Origin: JAGNZR01 sp051656905
Lineage (GTDB): Bacteria; Fusobacteriota; Fusobacteriia; Fusobacteriales; Fusobacteriaceae
NCBI GenBank assembly: GCA_051656905.1
Contig: JBOFJQ010000025.1
Span: 1 to 51,780, forward strand
Direction of reading: 5' to 3'
Length of the DNA stretch: 51,780 nucleotides
In this document: positions 51,657 to 51,780 of the stretch, in pieces
How positions within the stretch are numbered: position 1 is the stretch's first letter
How the letters are laid out: every line of letters begins with the position of its first letter
Position numbers and translations under genes: made by a program
The notes under the pieces: generated by a model
The model's database searches: none
Seen by the model: only the letters and a program-made list of their open reading frames with translations
Told to the model about the DNA's origin: nothing

Positions 51657-51780
51657 TGTCCGCGAGAGAAACGCGAGACGAAGTTAAAAGGACATTAACA
51701 ACAGAATAGAGAGAAAATCAAAAGTTATGTTTAAGAGGTCACCACCGATTAAACTAACGAATCTAATAACAAATCTTCGT
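51657..51780 (+). other. Structured 5' leader truncated by the window edge
   Basis: Seen: TGTCC (51657-51661) complements GGACA (51690-51694), enclosing a CGCG...CGCG hairpin (51661-51664/51672-51675). Downstream sequence to the edge has no clear gene; a plus-strand frame from ATG 51727 is open to the end but has a poor ribosome-binding site. Strong promoter plus early GC-rich hairpin fits an rRNA, ribosomal-protein or other highly expressed leader. Identity undecided. Confidence 0.4.

Noticed and set aside
51727..51780. Partial gene starting at ATG 51727 and open to the right edge
   Set aside because: Only 18 codons, poor ribosome-binding site and no recognisable motif; it could be leader RNA.
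1..51780. CRISPR arrays, insertion sequences, prophage, toxin-antitoxin or defence genes
   Set aside because: No regular direct repeats, transposase or integrase motifs, nor typical defence domains were seen; all gene runs are housekeeping with uniform composition.

Overview
The window is a strongly AT-rich (by eye about 70% A+T) chromosomal segment packed with housekeeping genes. The mix points to a Fusobacteriota member, probably a Fusobacterium or Cetobacterium relative. It has Gram-negative envelope genes (a very large LptD-like outer-membrane protein, a secretin, a core-LPS-type glycosyltransferase). These sit next to genes typical of low-GC Firmicutes (RNase Y, RNase J, RbgA/YlqF, an RsbV/RsbW-like pair, MtaB, a YhbY protein). 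Codon use is uniform. I see no insertion sequence, phage, CRISPR array, tRNA or rRNA gene inside the window.

Layout. 1-7.9 kb (+): tsaB, thioredoxin, lptD-like gene; then thrS behind a long leader, then yebC. 8.0-8.8 kb (+): proC, with a perfect palindrome between its ribosome-binding site and its start codon. 8.9-16.1 kb (-): obg-miaA; then a unit lipoprotein / RsbW-like / RsbV-like / rny with its own promoter and terminator; then recG with its own promoter. 16.3-18.3 kb (+): a glycogen-debranching-type enzyme. 18.4-19.9 kb (-): an AbgT transporter. 20.0-24.6 kb (+): ptsI-ptsH-ispH-rpsA. 24.7-42.8 kb (+): a very long collinear run of 19 genes (DUF445, ruvB, rrf2, rsmE, mtaB, a LytR_C protein, an MreD-like protein, PBP2, RNase J, yhbY, DUF212, dxs, an HD protein, tlyA, ctpA, rsmI, ylqF, nadE, a membrane protein). 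Many of these overlap, and no internal terminator is evident. 42.9-46.1 kb (-): uraA, then a nuclease-like protein / thiN / thioesterase unit. 46.4-49.0 kb (+): type IV pilin-like protein, small membrane/exported protein, secretin. 49.2-51.5 kb (+): aroC, dCMP deaminase, glycosyltransferase. The last 0.25 kb holds a near-consensus promoter and a structured leader whose gene lies beyond the edge.

The main non-routine signal is upstream of thrS (4782-5059). It has a promoter, a 19-codon leader ORF with a good Shine-Dalgarno and six Thr codons (five consecutive), mutually exclusive RNA pairings and a 13-bp terminator hairpin with eight U. This has the full layout of a ribosome-mediated threonine attenuator controlling threonyl-tRNA synthetase. 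A T-box would be the usual solution in low-GC bacteria. Other points of interest are the proC leader hairpin, a secretin with an inserted carboxypeptidase-regulatory-like domain, a cysteine-free LptD-like protein, an RsbV/W-like switch co-transcribed with RNase Y, and ispH/rpsA as separate out-of-frame overlapping genes.
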